Shown piece after piece: positions 47,373 through 57,863 of a stretch of DNA of 64,000 nucleotides. Numbering within the stretch: the first letter of the stretch is position 1; the number at the start of each line of letters is the position of its first letter. Origin of the DNA: Palaemon carinicauda (lineage: Eukaryota; Arthropoda; Malacostraca; Decapoda; Palaemonidae); contig NC_090751.1 in the NCBI RefSeq assembly GCF_036898095.1, positions 86,751,819 through 86,815,818 on the forward strand, in the 5' to 3' direction. The notes beneath the pieces were generated by a model. The model searched no databases, was not told the DNA's origin, and saw only the letters and a program-made list of their open reading frames with translations. A program made the translations under genes and the position numbers.

Positions 47373-47639
47373 TACTTCATGCATGCTTGCATGGGGTTTT
47401 AATATCAACATAATATTTACATTATATTCATAACTCATGATTCATTTTTGTTTTGAAGATATTTTTGCCATATTTTTGCGATTTTGTTAAAAATATATTG
47501 CAAGGAATACATATATATTTTTTTTTTTTTTTTTTTTTTAAGTAATACGAATAACCTCCATTATCATAATGTTTGTGTAGGCATACATGTATATGTTTTA
47601 CAAATGCAAGTTATGAAAGTAATGAGGTGTTATTATTGT

Positions 47640-48720
47640 CATTTGTTATTTCAAAGTTGAATGGGAAGAGGCTCAAGCTGAGGAGAAAGTGGCAGATGCA
47701 TGCGTTGAGGTGGCTGACTCATAGCATGAGGTTCCTGCCTCAAGAGTTGCGCTTGCCTCAAGGGTTGAGGTGGATGCGCAGTAGCAGGTTCCTGTCTCAC
47801 GAGTTGAGGTTCTTGAGGTGTGAGCTGCGAGAGTTGAGGTAGCGGCTGCGCAGAACGCAGTTCCTGTCTCACGAGTTGAGGTTCTTGAGGTGCTAGCCTC
47901 AAGAGTTGAGGCTCTCGCCTTGAGGAAAGTTGAGGTAGCAGCTGCGAGAGCTGAGGTGGCTGCCTCAAGGATGGTAGAGGTTGTCGTACCTCAAGAGGTT
48001 GTTGGTCTAACTGCAAGAAACTCTTGCCTCAAAGGAAGAGGAGGATGTAAGGCATAAGACTCCTGTTCCCATTGTTGAGGTTGCCTTAAGGAAGGTGGAG
48101 GTTGCTGCACAACGCTGGTAACTGGCAACTCCCAACGCGGCAGCTCACGCATGGAGGTAGCCTGAGGAACCTCAACCTCATACGTCTGGCAGATTGTACT
48201 GCGCAGAGGAGGAGGAGCGTTCGCAGGAGGAGGTGTATTAACCTCCTCTGCCTGAAACTCCTGCATCAACACCGCAAGCTGAGACTGCATTGACTGCAGC
48301 AAAGACCACTAGAGTTTAAGAAAGACAACAACAAACGGAGCTACTGTCCGTTGAGACTGAGGGTCTAAAACAGCTGGTGCGGCAACAGACGGAGCTACTG
48401 CCTGTTGCGATACCACCTTGCCTCTCTGGGAGGTGTGCAGTTGGCGTACTGCAGCAAGTCCGAACTGACCCAGTGCTAATGGCTACACCTAGGAGTTGGA
48501 CTTGTGCGGAAGGGACCGACTTGCACTTAAAAGCTGCAAGATTGGTCCATGGTTTCTGCGAGAAACCTCTACCGCAGACGAGGAAAGAAAGGGCTCTCTC
48601 GTCTTTGTGTGGGTGGGGTGATCACGTCGGCAACGTGTGTAGATACACCCGAAACCACGGAGGGAAAAACGTCTGTTCGTCGATCAAGGCCTGCTGAACC
48701 CATAAGTCCTTCGACATTAC
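47640..48720 (-). pseudogene. DIRS-4 Gag-like ORF1, Gln/Pro/Leu-rich, broken
   Basis: Probable start at the ATG near 48717 (MSKDLWVQQALIDEQTFFPP), broken by a TGA soon after. Then come MLQSMQSQLAVLMQEFQAEE, which could form a short coiled coil, and a long repetitive stretch of R-Q-P-x-P-x-L and PQEPQLVRQE units from tandem 21-48 bp repeats of the gttgaggttcttgaggtg type. The composition is quite unlike the Arg/Ser domain of DIRS-1/2/3, but it occupies the same place. The C-terminal half is displaced by the hAT fragment and not recognised. Confidence 0.6.
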
Positions 48721-49992
48721 TTCTCCCCTGGGCTTGGGAGCTTGTAAGAGGTCCCAGACTAGGCGAACAACTGGCACGAACAGACGAACCCTCGAACGCA
48801 ACACTGTAACACTTTGCGCTTATCACTTATCACTTTTGATTTTCTGTTTGCACTTATTTCACTGAACTCGAAACTTTAAGTGGTTTGTACCTGAAACACG
48901 CAATTCTATCCTTCCTTAAAAGTTAATAATTGCGAAAACAGAATTACAATGTAACAGAAAAATCTAATGAAAGATAAATAATTCAGTGGCTGGAAAGAGA
49001 CTAAACACTAGATCAAATAAACTACGTTTAAAATCTCTCACCGCATAAAGCTTGAGAACAAGAATAAAACTCTAGAAACGTTTACCTTCTTCCCCTAAAG
49101 AGACTAGGGAGAAGAGCAAAAACGATAACAACGTTACTCGCTTGAACGAAACGTTTATCCTCCTCTCTCTCCCTCCGTCTCTATCTCTCTCTCTCTCTCT
49201 CTCTTGACTTAGAACCTGAGAGAAGAGCCCAATCATATATATCGTTAAAACATATTATTGTTAAAGGAAAAAAACTGAAAGATTTCCCAAATAAAAAGTT
49301 CCTTTATTAGAATTAAAACCATTAAGCTAAGAAAGAATGAACAAAACGCTAGAAACGGTTTACTCTTACTGCAACGTGACACCGTGAAAATTCTCTCTCT
49401 ATCGTAACGATAGAGCGCAAGTTGAACGTTCTGAACGTCAACAACTGCAGAGACAAAACAAAACGTTAGTTCCACTTTGAAAACAGTTACGAGACTATCA
49501 AAGAAATTCTTTCAAAAACATTAAAATAGCATAATATGTTAACAGGTAAAACCGAAATGACGGGCTCAATGTTAATTAACTTCGGTACAAGAAAAGACCG
49601 CCTAGTATTAGGAAAGGTCGAATATAAACAAATATAAAAATTAATTTTAATAAGTTTATAAAAAAGGAAGTTAATCGAAGAGGCCTATAAAAGGCGGAGA
49701 GATATAAAATAAATCTATAACTTTTGTTAAGCAAAATTAAGAAAGAGAGTCTATACTCTCTTAGACACCAACACTTCCGTCTAAGGGAAGGGTCGGCCAT
49801 CTAAAGGTGAAAGAGAGTTCATACTCTCTTCGTCACCATAATTAATCAAATTAATTCCAAAAGCTAGCTAAGCTAATAATAAAACTTCCTGAATAGCGAA
49901 AGCTAAAATCTAGACCAAATACATCACCAAATCGTGAGCAAAAACTCCAGAATCAACAGCGTATCCATGTAGGTCTAGCCGGAGGCACGACA
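48721..49992 (-). other. DIRS-4 5' leader
   Basis: AT-rich leader between the ITR and Gag. It has a (CT)n tract at about 49157-49205 and several copies of aacgtt/gaacg motifs at 49070-49460. No convincing coding region. Confidence 0.5.
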
Positions 49993-50151
49993 GAGGAAAA
50001 ATTGAGGTGGTGTCAACAAGAAGTACTGCAGTACCTGGCCACAGGTGGCGCTTGTGAGTACACCCCCCTCTTGTATAGCGATCGCTGGCGTATCCCTTCC
50101 GTAGAATTCTGTCGGGCAACGGAGTTGACAGCTACATGATTATCGGGTAAG
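49993..50151. repeat. DIRS-4 5' inverted terminal repeat (partner 43454-43612)
   Basis: 159 bp that equal the reverse complement of 43454-43612 except for one base (gcgatcgc here, gtgatcgc in the partner). At the outer edge twelve further bases (attaatattgaa) match the inner ITR at 43711-43722. Confidence 0.92.
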
Positions 50152-50559
50152 ATTAATATTGAAAATTAAAGAATGGTGCTCAGGAGTGTAACTTACCAGT
50201 ATCAAGTCAGATCCAGCATGTAACGTTTTTAACAGATTCGTCCCCAAGAGAGGGGAAATAAAAATAAAGTAGAAGAGCCAGTCATTCTACCATTCATTCC
50301 AGACTTACATCTACTGTATGTGTTACCATAGACAAAGGTCTCAAGGGATTATTTGTTGGTACATTCTCGAAGGTAAAAGGCTGTGAAGGTGCATCTCCTC
50401 TCAGTCACCATCCAATGTTTCACAGAGAGAGGGGATGGAGAAGGTCTTGAAACAGGTATTATGCGGTGGTGGGTTCTCCACAAAACCAGCACAAATTAAA
50501 GGAGACCTCCTTCCACCCCTCAGCCTATGTGACTAAGCAAAAGACACCAAGAAACTCGC

Positions 50560-51000
50560 CTATGTTAAAGCTACCAAAAAGACAGCCTTGAGAGTTAGAT
50601 CTCTGTCTGATGACCTTCTCAAAGGTTCACACTGGATATGCATAAGAACCTTGAGAACAAGGGTCATGTCCCACTTTGTGGGCCTTAGATCCCAGGATGG
50701 GCAAATCTCCTCGAAGCTCCTTATAAGCATAACCAACTCCCACAAGGAAATGTCCATAACCTACGGTCAAAAGACCAAGCCTAAGGTTGAGTAGTAGCCT
50801 TTAACAGTCCCAAGTGAGAGGCACTTCTCTTGGCGAAGGAATAGGAGGAAATCCACAGTCTGTGCTAGAGTTACTACAACCGGAGAAGTATCCCTTCTAC
50901 AGCACCAATTGCGGAAGCTAGCCCGCTACACTTGGTAGACTGCTGTAGAGGATCATCCCTAGTACAGTCCTCAGACATCTGTGCAGTGCCTCGCAAAAAG
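50560..51000 (-). pseudogene. Old DIRS recombinase fragment right of DIRS-4
   Basis: The minus frame WELVMLIRSFEEICPSWDLR, then KWDMTLVLKVLMHIQCEPLR and SSDRDLTLKAVFLVALT, aligns with the DIRS-2 block before the first catalytic arginine (LIRSYELTCPQSEVRPPPWN ... HLSWKTAFLLALASAKR). Further scraps of the N-terminal part follow to about 51000. It belongs to the copy interrupted by DIRS-4. Confidence 0.75.
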
Positions 51001-51844
51001 CCTTTTGCTCGGAGGAGATGCTTGGTAGCCTTTGGATGGGTGGTACCTCTGAAGATGAGGCTGACAGAGTGTCAACCCCTGTGTAGTTCTCTAGGGGACC
51101 TTGATTAGAAGTGCTAATACATAGGGATACCACTTGGCATGAGGCCATCTGGGAGCTACCAGGATTATCCCGAGTCCTGGCGTAATCAATACATGGTTGA
51201 ATAAAGGGTAGATTAGGCTGAATAGAAAAAGGGCATAGTGCCCAGGTGATCCCATGGGTGTTGGAAGGCATCTTCAAACACTGCCCATGAGTGTGTAATG
51301 AGGAAGCAAAACATGGGTAGCTTCCTGTTTAACCATGTGGCAAACAGATTAATCTCTGGTGAACCCCACAGGGCAAGAAGCCTCTTTGCTACGCACAGAT
51401 ATAGGGACCACTCTGAATCTACAACCTGTCCCTGACGACTGAGTGTGTCTTCCTAGTACAGGGTACATTCTTCTGATTTGGAATTTAGCTGGCTGACATC
51501 TCTACATCATAGAACGTCACACAGGCTTGGCCCTAGCTTGTTGACAGAAGTTATTACAGTGGTGTGGTCGCTCATCAACACTACCAAGTGCCTCCTCAAA
51601 CATTCTTACATTTCTAGGACGTTGATGCGGATACATTTCTTCTTGGAATCATATACCTGAGATGATCAGGTCATTCAGGAGAGTGTCACACCTCCTTCAA
51701 CACAGTTGCATGTCTAAAGACAGAGAGCCGAGTGCAACTTCTCTGATGAGAGTTTCCTCATTCAGCAATCAGATAAGATTGACCCGAGCCTCTGTCCTAC
51801 TGGAACTGGAAGGAACAGAAGGCACCTGTATCAAACAAGTCTCT

Positions 51845-52560
51845 CTAGAAAAGAAAGGTGGCAGAGAAGACTGCCAGCGCTGAGCTTAGACTTCTACCTT
51901 GAACAGAAATGATCGTGCAAAATCCTTGAGCTTGCTGATACAATCGTCTGACAGAAAGACTGGCTGCTGTGGTGTCTATCAGCATGCCCAAGTACTTCAA
52001 CCTCTGCTTCAGTATGAAATTTGACTTCCGGTTTATCACAATCCCCAGATCGTAGCAAAATCTGCAAATCCAATCTCGATCCTGTAGTAACTGCCTTGCT
52101 GAGGAGACCAGGATGAGCCAAATGTCAAAATACTGTACATATCTCTTGCAAGTGGACCCAAGCTCCTACCAAGGTGAACATCTGAATGAACACCTGGGGA
52201 GCTTTACATAGTCCAAAGCACAGAGTCTTAAACTGGTACACCATACAGTACGGGGAGAAGCAGAGGTACTTTTGAGAGGACTGATGCACAGGTACTAGAA
52301 ATTACACATCCTTCAACTCCTCTGAGAAACTGAAGAATCCCTCTCTGATGGAACACAGCACAGAACGTAGTGTTTCCATAATGAACTTTATTTGTCGAAA
52401 AAATTTGTTCGGTGCAGAGAGGTCGATGACCGGTTTACAGTCCCCAGTTGACTTCTCCGCCCGGAAGAGTTGCTTATAGAAGCTTGAAGACTTGTCTCAA
52501 ACGACTTTGAGCGCATTCTTCTTCAACATCCTTCCACCTGTCTGCTAGGCCTTTTGGTAA
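51845..52560 (-). pseudogene. Old DIRS reverse transcriptase fragment
   Basis: The minus frame LKQRLKYLGMLIDTTAASLS matches the reverse transcriptase thumb of DIRS-2 (SQRLVYLGMLLDTNLHKAF). Higher coordinates continue into degraded palm and finger blocks; cttcggactttggcac-like scraps around 52200-52340 keep the order of the domain. Not open. Confidence 0.65.
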
Positions 52561-52659
52561 TTTTGGAGGATCAGACTAGAACTATATAGGTAAGTGGAAT
52601 ACGGGGCAACAACAGTCATGAAAAGGTAGTAAGTAACCCTCCAGAAGGGCACTCATTAC

Positions 52660-55285
52660 CCATTGTTTGGCCCCGTTTCTATGTCAGGTTGCCCAATGGC
52701 ATTACAGGCATCTACCTCATCTCAACAGCAGGAGAAGGGGAACACCGGCACCAAGCATTTCCCTCTCCCCCTTCTTCCCATCGCTGCCCTCCCTAAAGGA
52801 ACCAGGATGGGGAGCTCAAAAGGGCTGTGCATGCACAAGCTCATTTTGTATAAAGTTGTGAGCAGTCTGGATAGGGGTCTGGGAACAGGCACAGGGCCCT
52901 TCCTAGCACCTGATCACAAAGGGTTGGGTGAACCAAAGGATTTGGCTGCAGCTGCCATCAAAGGGCCAGGGATCTTAAAAGAAACTGTGCTCTGGATCAG
53001 AGAGTCCTGCAAAGCACTTCTTCACCTCTCCAATGCCAACTGGACACAACTCCTTGGAAGGAGAGACATTTCTGCCCGCAGCGAAGAGTTTTAAAGCAAA
53101 AGAGTTATTCTGGGCTAAATTATTTTGAGAAATAGGAAACCCAGTTGGCTCATTGGTTGGCTGACTGGTATGCAAGAAAGGTCACTGCCTTACCACAGAA
53201 CTGCACAAGACTCGTGTACTCCTTCAAAGACTCCGGGGTTGAAAACCCTCTTGAATTTGCAAAGTATGTCACTGCACCTGACCATTGGTTAAACCAAGAG
53301 ACAGCTTGGAGGGAGACTATTGCCGACAATTTCACAGTCGCCGACTGAGAGGCAAAGAAGGAGAGCTCCCCTGCCAGTGAGCAGGCAATCCCTTGGGCCT
53401 GGCAACGGCAATGATGGAGCCGTGATACTGAGCTTTGGTCCCGACCCCAGCACCACAGTTGCCCACTGCCCATCCCAGAAAGAGAAGTCATAAGGAGCAT
53501 TTTCATTACAACCATGTTTGGCCTTCCTGGACTTCTTCAAACTCTTCCTCTCCTTCTACTTCATCTTAGAAGAAGCATCAGTATTGGAGTCGAAGGAAGA
53601 AGAAGACAAGAAGGAGTCAGAGGAGGAAGAAGAATGCTCACATTTCTTCCTCTTCCCAACCTTAAGCTCAGGCTCTACAAGCAGTCAAGGTCTGAGCGAC
53701 CAGTGACAACAACACTACCCCGAGGGGAAGAACCACACGGGGGTGATGAAAGACACACTCATAGGGGCACACAAAACAGCAACAAGCAGGGTTACAGGCA
53801 CGCTCTTAAACTTATTAGGGACCTTGTCTCCAACCACTGCCAAGTCTCTCTCTCTCTCCAAACTTTCTCTCCTCACCCAGCCACTACTCTCACTGGGTCT
53901 TTTCCCCTGTCCTCAGCCTCAACCTTAAGCTTACCTGGGACTTTTATCTCCCACTCTTTTTGTGCTGCAAAATTCTTCCACACTCCTCACCCAGTCCCTA
54001 ATGCTCAGTGGGTCTAATTACTGTACTATTAAAATTTTTCTTTCTTCTACTGCCACTTCTGTTCAATAAATCCTTAATCCTGTATTTAAGTCATAGATAG
54101 TTATGGCCTGTCCAAATTATACCCAAAAATATATAAACATGCCAATATAAGAAAAAGCAAATTGACTAAGTCCTCAGCTCTGTTGAAGACTGCACCTATG
54201 GCCTTGCTCTCAGGCTGAACTTGACTTAAAACAGCAAATGCTCCTTAGTGGAATATAGCTCTTATGAATCCAGCCATCCAGGTCAAGGTCAATAAACTGA
54301 GACTTTTGACTCCCATCATTATCATCAACTCTCTCACTCAAACTCTTCCTACTCCTCATCCAGTCCCTTTGACTCACTGGGTCTTACTGCTATCAATCAG
54401 ATCTTTTTACCTCCTCCCGTGCAGGTATCAGTGGGTACAGAGGTCTAGGCCTCTACTGTTTTTCTTCCGGCTCCCTTATGGGTCCTGATCTTTGGCTTAA
54501 AGATGCTGGGCTTAGGCTGCCCCTTAACCCCTCCCTTCTGCTGTGTAGTTTTAAGCAAACTGATTCCCACGTTCAATTATAGATACGTTTTTTAAAAGAA
54601 AATTGACCAGGTCTTCTGCACTGCTGAAGACCGACCCATAGTCTTGCACTCAGGGCTGAGCCAGACTGCAAATAAGCATTTACTCTTAGGGCAGAGCTGC
54701 TTGTCAATTCTTGACCACATCAGGTGAAATTACAGTAACCTGTGCGGGCTATGACTTCTAGTCTAAGAGCTCTCACCCAGAGATAACCTCCAGGCAATCT
54801 AAACACATGCACAATAAGCAGGGGCTACAGGCCCAAGACTTCCAGCCACATGGGTCGGTGTGACGTGCATAGGGGAAGGGCTGGCTAACACAGGATTGAC
54901 CGGGTCAGGGATGATGAACGAGATAACCCTAAGCAGCAGCACAACACACATTTTCGGTCCTGGGACCGACTTATGCCAACCTCAGACATGACAATTTTAT
55001 GTGCCAGCGCTTTTTACACTGGCATGGGTGTCCCCTTTCTTTTGGCTTAGGTGGGGTGTACAACAGGGGACGCCAACCAGGTCATTGACACTGGGAGAAT
55101 AACCATGACTTTCACCACAGGTAACACCATGGGAGACACTGGCACTGGGGGTACCAGGGGAGAAGTAGCCTTAGCTATCAACTCCCTCAACAAAGTCATG
55201 GAGGGACTACCTGAAAGACCTAAGGATACTCAAACCTTCCTCAAGTCAAACTCGTCGTCAGTTGTCTGCACGGAAACAGGTGAAG
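52660..55285 (-). pseudogene. Old DIRS Gag region
   Basis: The minus frame at 53150-53515 has SLKEYTSLVQFCGKAVTFLA, matching the DIRS-2 Gag and the fragment at 32475-32693. The Ser/Lys/Glu-rich part corresponds to 33578-34120, and the piece at about 55050-55260 to 34030-34200. An additional 1.3 kb (53720-55040) has no counterpart in the copy at 32-34 kb and carries the direct repeats at 53970-54700. Confidence 0.6.
53970..54700. repeat. Pair of diverged direct repeats in old DIRS Gag region
   Basis: The block ctcacccagtccctaatgct ... gtcctcagctctgttgaaga (about 53990-54240) recurs as ctcatccagtccctttgact ... gtcttctgcactgctgaaga (about 54350-54680). The ends align well and the middle poorly. 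A third related opening block lies near 53870. It may be an extra inserted element absent from the sister copy at 32-34 kb. Confidence 0.45.
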
Positions 55286-55683
55286 TACAGTACTTCCAAC
55301 CTCCATTAACCTTCTTGGTTCTTCATATAATCCAAAAAAGGCAAGGGAGATCCTTTATATCCTAGCTAAATAGATTATGACAAAAGTAAAATTAGATGTT
55401 TAGTTGCTGTATGAATGCACTGAACTTTACAATTTAAAGACTAAAAAGACTTAGTGACACCAATTAGCATCAATCCATCTATCTATCACCATAAAATTAT
55501 AGCTTTTGGCTAATGAAACTCAACAAGATCCTCTACCACAAAGGTCTTATCAATAATGTAACATTTTACCTGTCATCAATCATTAATTCAGACCAGTGTT
55601 TGTTATCATGACTAGATGATAGTGCCAGAGTTAGTCCTCTTTATAAAGTAAAAAATTAAAAACTATAAGATTCATTCACTGAC
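55286..55683 (-). other. COMMD10 intron next to exon 55684-55783
   Basis: AT-rich, without recognisable features. Confidence 0.45.
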
Positions 55684-55783
55684 CTGTAAACGGTTTGAAA
55701 TAAACGCTGTGCATATTCGATTCAGTAGACCATTAAACTTTGTAGAATCTGTGTTGTTCATCAGAGATATCCCTTCCTGAAGT
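55684..55783 (-). CDS. COMMD10: COMMD10, first visible exon
   Basis: The 100-nt exon gives one base closing a codon and then 33 residues: LQEGISLMNNTDSTKFNGLL, then NRICTAFISNRLQ. This aligns with the N-terminal helices of COMMD10 (K-x-A-V-S-L-I-N-x-I-D-x-x-R-F-x-x-L-L-x-R-I-L). The acceptor is ttttttcag-like tttcag (phase 2), the donor gtcagt (phase 0). The initiating exon should encode only about 12-15 residues and end with two bases of a codon; I could not find it up to 57550, and beyond that DIRS-3 fills the window, so it probably lies outside. Confidence 0.88.
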
Positions 55784-56884
55784 CTGAAAAATTGAAAAAA
55801 ATAAATGTGCAATGAAATGAACAGCACTGCATACCATGTTTCCCCATTTAATAACTAGAAGCACAAAGAAAAACAAAACACTTTAATATCTTATAACTTA
55901 CAAATCCCATCTTGTGACATTTAAAATAATATACAATATTAAATGTTAAGTAACAAATCACTATTACAGAACTAAAGACGAGACAACATGATGATATAAC
56001 AATGTGTAAGCAAATATGCAGCCTTCAGCACATCAGGCAGCTAATATACAGCCAAAAAATAGCAGGTAGTTTCACCAAAATACAAACCATTGTCTCATAT
56101 ATATTTAAGTTTGATTCAGAATGCAATAGCAGGTAGTTTTACTAAAATACAAACCATTGCTTCTTAAAGGTTTAAGATTTGACTCAGAATAGGTGACTAT
56201 ATGCCGTCATTATTTCCAATTATAAAAATAATTTGCTGGCTTCACAGGTACAGTAGATCATGAGAGTGATATGATAACAATTATACCCATCAAAGAATCA
56301 CTAATCTCCTAAGCTTCAACCCATTACCTCTAATGATTAGTTAAAATGACAATATCATATCACTATCATCACTCTGGGCATAGCACCATCTAAAGACCTA
56401 CGTGTAAGGCACCAACATCTGACATCCACCTAAAATACAATCAATACTAAGCCAGTTGCAATAATGCTGAAATAATAGTAAATCTTAACTTATATGTTGC
56501 ATGTAGTAAACACTGAACTCTACCAGAATTCCCATAGCCGAACCTGGGATGACATTGTCCATACTCGATGGAAGGTTTTGTTCCCCTCTAACTGTCTTTT
56601 AACTAGATAGACTTAGGACACTTATGCTTCTGATCATATCATATTCATGTGTCTCTAAAAAGCATACAGGCAAATTTATAACCTCTTATCCTAACCTAAT
56701 AATAAAAAAAATTGATTATCTTTGAGCAACATTTTAGTAATTAGATAAATTGGTTTCATTGTAGTAAATTACATGGTAATGTAACCTAGGAAAAAAACTA
56801 CTGTTTCTTATAGAAAAAATTACGCTCTCTTCGAAAATGACACTCGTTCCCGTCGCAAATTAATAGTTTCAGAAATAAATATAC
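55784..56884 (-). other. COMMD10 first intron, unannotated part
   Basis: AT-rich intron containing only the 67-bp tandem duplication at 56059-56192. No initiating COMMD10 exon with the right phase was found. Confidence 0.45.
56059..56192. repeat. 67-bp tandem duplication
   Basis: Two diverged copies of a 67-bp unit starting atagcaggtagttttactaa (56059 and 56126) and ending in gattcagaatg-like sequence. No coding content. Confidence 0.8.
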
Positions 56885-57550
56885 ATCTATATCCTCCGAT
56901 AATGGGGGACCCCCAGTGGGAACTCGGGGTTTTGGGTGGGGAAAACATACTGGGGAATCGATATATAAACGTAAAACAAGCCTTTTCTTCTCTATACATT
57001 ACCTTCTTGAAATTATAATAACTGGAGGAAAATACAAAACAGTATATCTGGACAAACTTTGGAGGCGCCGTTACAAAGATTGTGTCATGAAAAAATACAG
57101 TAACCAGTGCTGCCAACGTCCGATGTAGATCAAATGTTATTTTGTAACCTGTCATACTACTAGGCTAGGTTAGGTGGGTTTGTTAGGTTCTGTGCCCTTT
57201 TTGTACATTTTATATATTGAGTAAAACTTATATGGAGAAATTATTTAATATATGGAAATATTTATCATTACTATCTTTAGTAATGTCAACGTCCCGTTGG
57301 TAACTCTGTGTACCATACGTCAACGTTGGTAACACTGTGTATTATTGGTAACGTTGCTAATGTTATCGTTCGTTCGAGAAGTGACACCGTGCATCTTAAA
57401 GAATTGGTTGATCTGTTTGTTTCCGATTGAAATGAACATCAAATTCGCTTAATTCACGTTATTTACTAAAGGAAAACAATTATATTTCGTTTCCCCACCC
57501 AAAACCCCGAGTTCCCACTGGGGGTCCCCCATTATCGTAGGATATAGATA
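56885..57550. mobile_element. Unclassified inverted-repeat element abutting DIRS-3
   Basis: Terminal inverted repeats of about 60 bp (starting atctatatcct and running through gataatgggggacccccagt) with one or two mismatches bound 666 bp. The arms contain the palindrome gggggaccccc. The interior is AT-rich with no transposase; a ggctaggttaggtgggtttg string lies near 57160. The right end touches the first base of the DIRS-3 arm within 3 bp. It could be a MITE or foldback element; no target duplication is clear. Confidence 0.65.
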
Positions 57551-57553
57551 TAT

Positions 57554-57863
57554 GACAAATTCGAAGATAATTTGTATTTTTCCTAACCATACAAACCTTA
57601 GCTATTTACAAAGGGTTATTACTTTTAGCGTAGCTGAAATGGCGAGCCATTAGAATTTAACGAGGGTGTATTACCCCCGCGCTAGTTAGCGGGGGGGTAG
57701 GGGAGTGGTAGCTAGCTACCCCTCCTCCCCCTCACACACAGGTGAATACTCACTTTCACTTAGAGGTAGGACTTGTCTTGGGGGACAGGGCTGGCGGGCA
57801 AATATGTGTAAATAGCTAAGGTTTGTATGGTTAGGAAAAATACAAATTATCTTCGAATTTGTC
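57554..57863. repeat. DIRS-3 3' terminal hairpin unit
   Basis: Perfect 56-bp arms, 57554-57609 and 57808-57863 (starting gacaaattcgaagataattt), enclose about 198 bp with the cgcgctagttagcgggg palindrome. The ITR ttgttccgtaaccgaaatac follows at 57867. The arms share an A (gaagat) where DIRS-1 and DIRS-2 have G (ggagat), and the change is present in both arms. Confidence 0.92.

Larger units (their letters stand above)
43415..50163 (-). mobile_element. DIRS-4: DIRS-type retrotransposon of a second family
   Basis: A 6.7-kb copy with Gag, reverse transcriptase, RNase H, methyltransferase-like and recombinase regions in DIRS order on the minus strand. Its ends differ completely from DIRS-1/2/3: the inverted repeat (43454-43612 and 49993-50151) starts cttacccgataatcatgtag and has one mismatch in 159 bp. 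The 3' end has the same type of hairpin unit (43415-43710). Internal frames are broken, Gag is Gln/Pro-rich rather than Arg/Ser-rich, and a hAT fragment with a minisatellite sits in it. There is no clear target duplication, as expected for recombinase insertion. Confidence 0.88.
42835..55285 (-). mobile_element. Old DIRS copy interrupted by DIRS-4
   Basis: Left part 42835-43414 has the terminal arm (ggatttttcctagctataca), the partner arm (about 43005-43035) and an ITR-like ttgttcctacttgtatacag. Right part 50164-55285 has recombinase (50560-51000), RNase H/methyltransferase scraps, reverse transcriptase thumb (about 51845-52040) and Gag (52660-55285) in the right order on the minus strand. DIRS-4 was inserted between them. 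Without DIRS-4 the copy would be about 5.7 kb. All frames are broken, and the 5' ITR is not visible. Confidence 0.72.

Noticed and set aside
47651..48016. Gln/Pro-rich ORF as a host gene
   Set aside because: It lies between the leader and polymerase of DIRS-4, where Gag is expected, and is built from tandem repeats.
53145..53348. Plus-strand ORF similar to the one at 32.5 kb
   Set aside because: The similarity is real but reflects shared old Gag sequence read in antisense.
57155..57195. Telomere-like ttagg strings
   Set aside because: Only two imperfect units; not a (TTAGG)n array.
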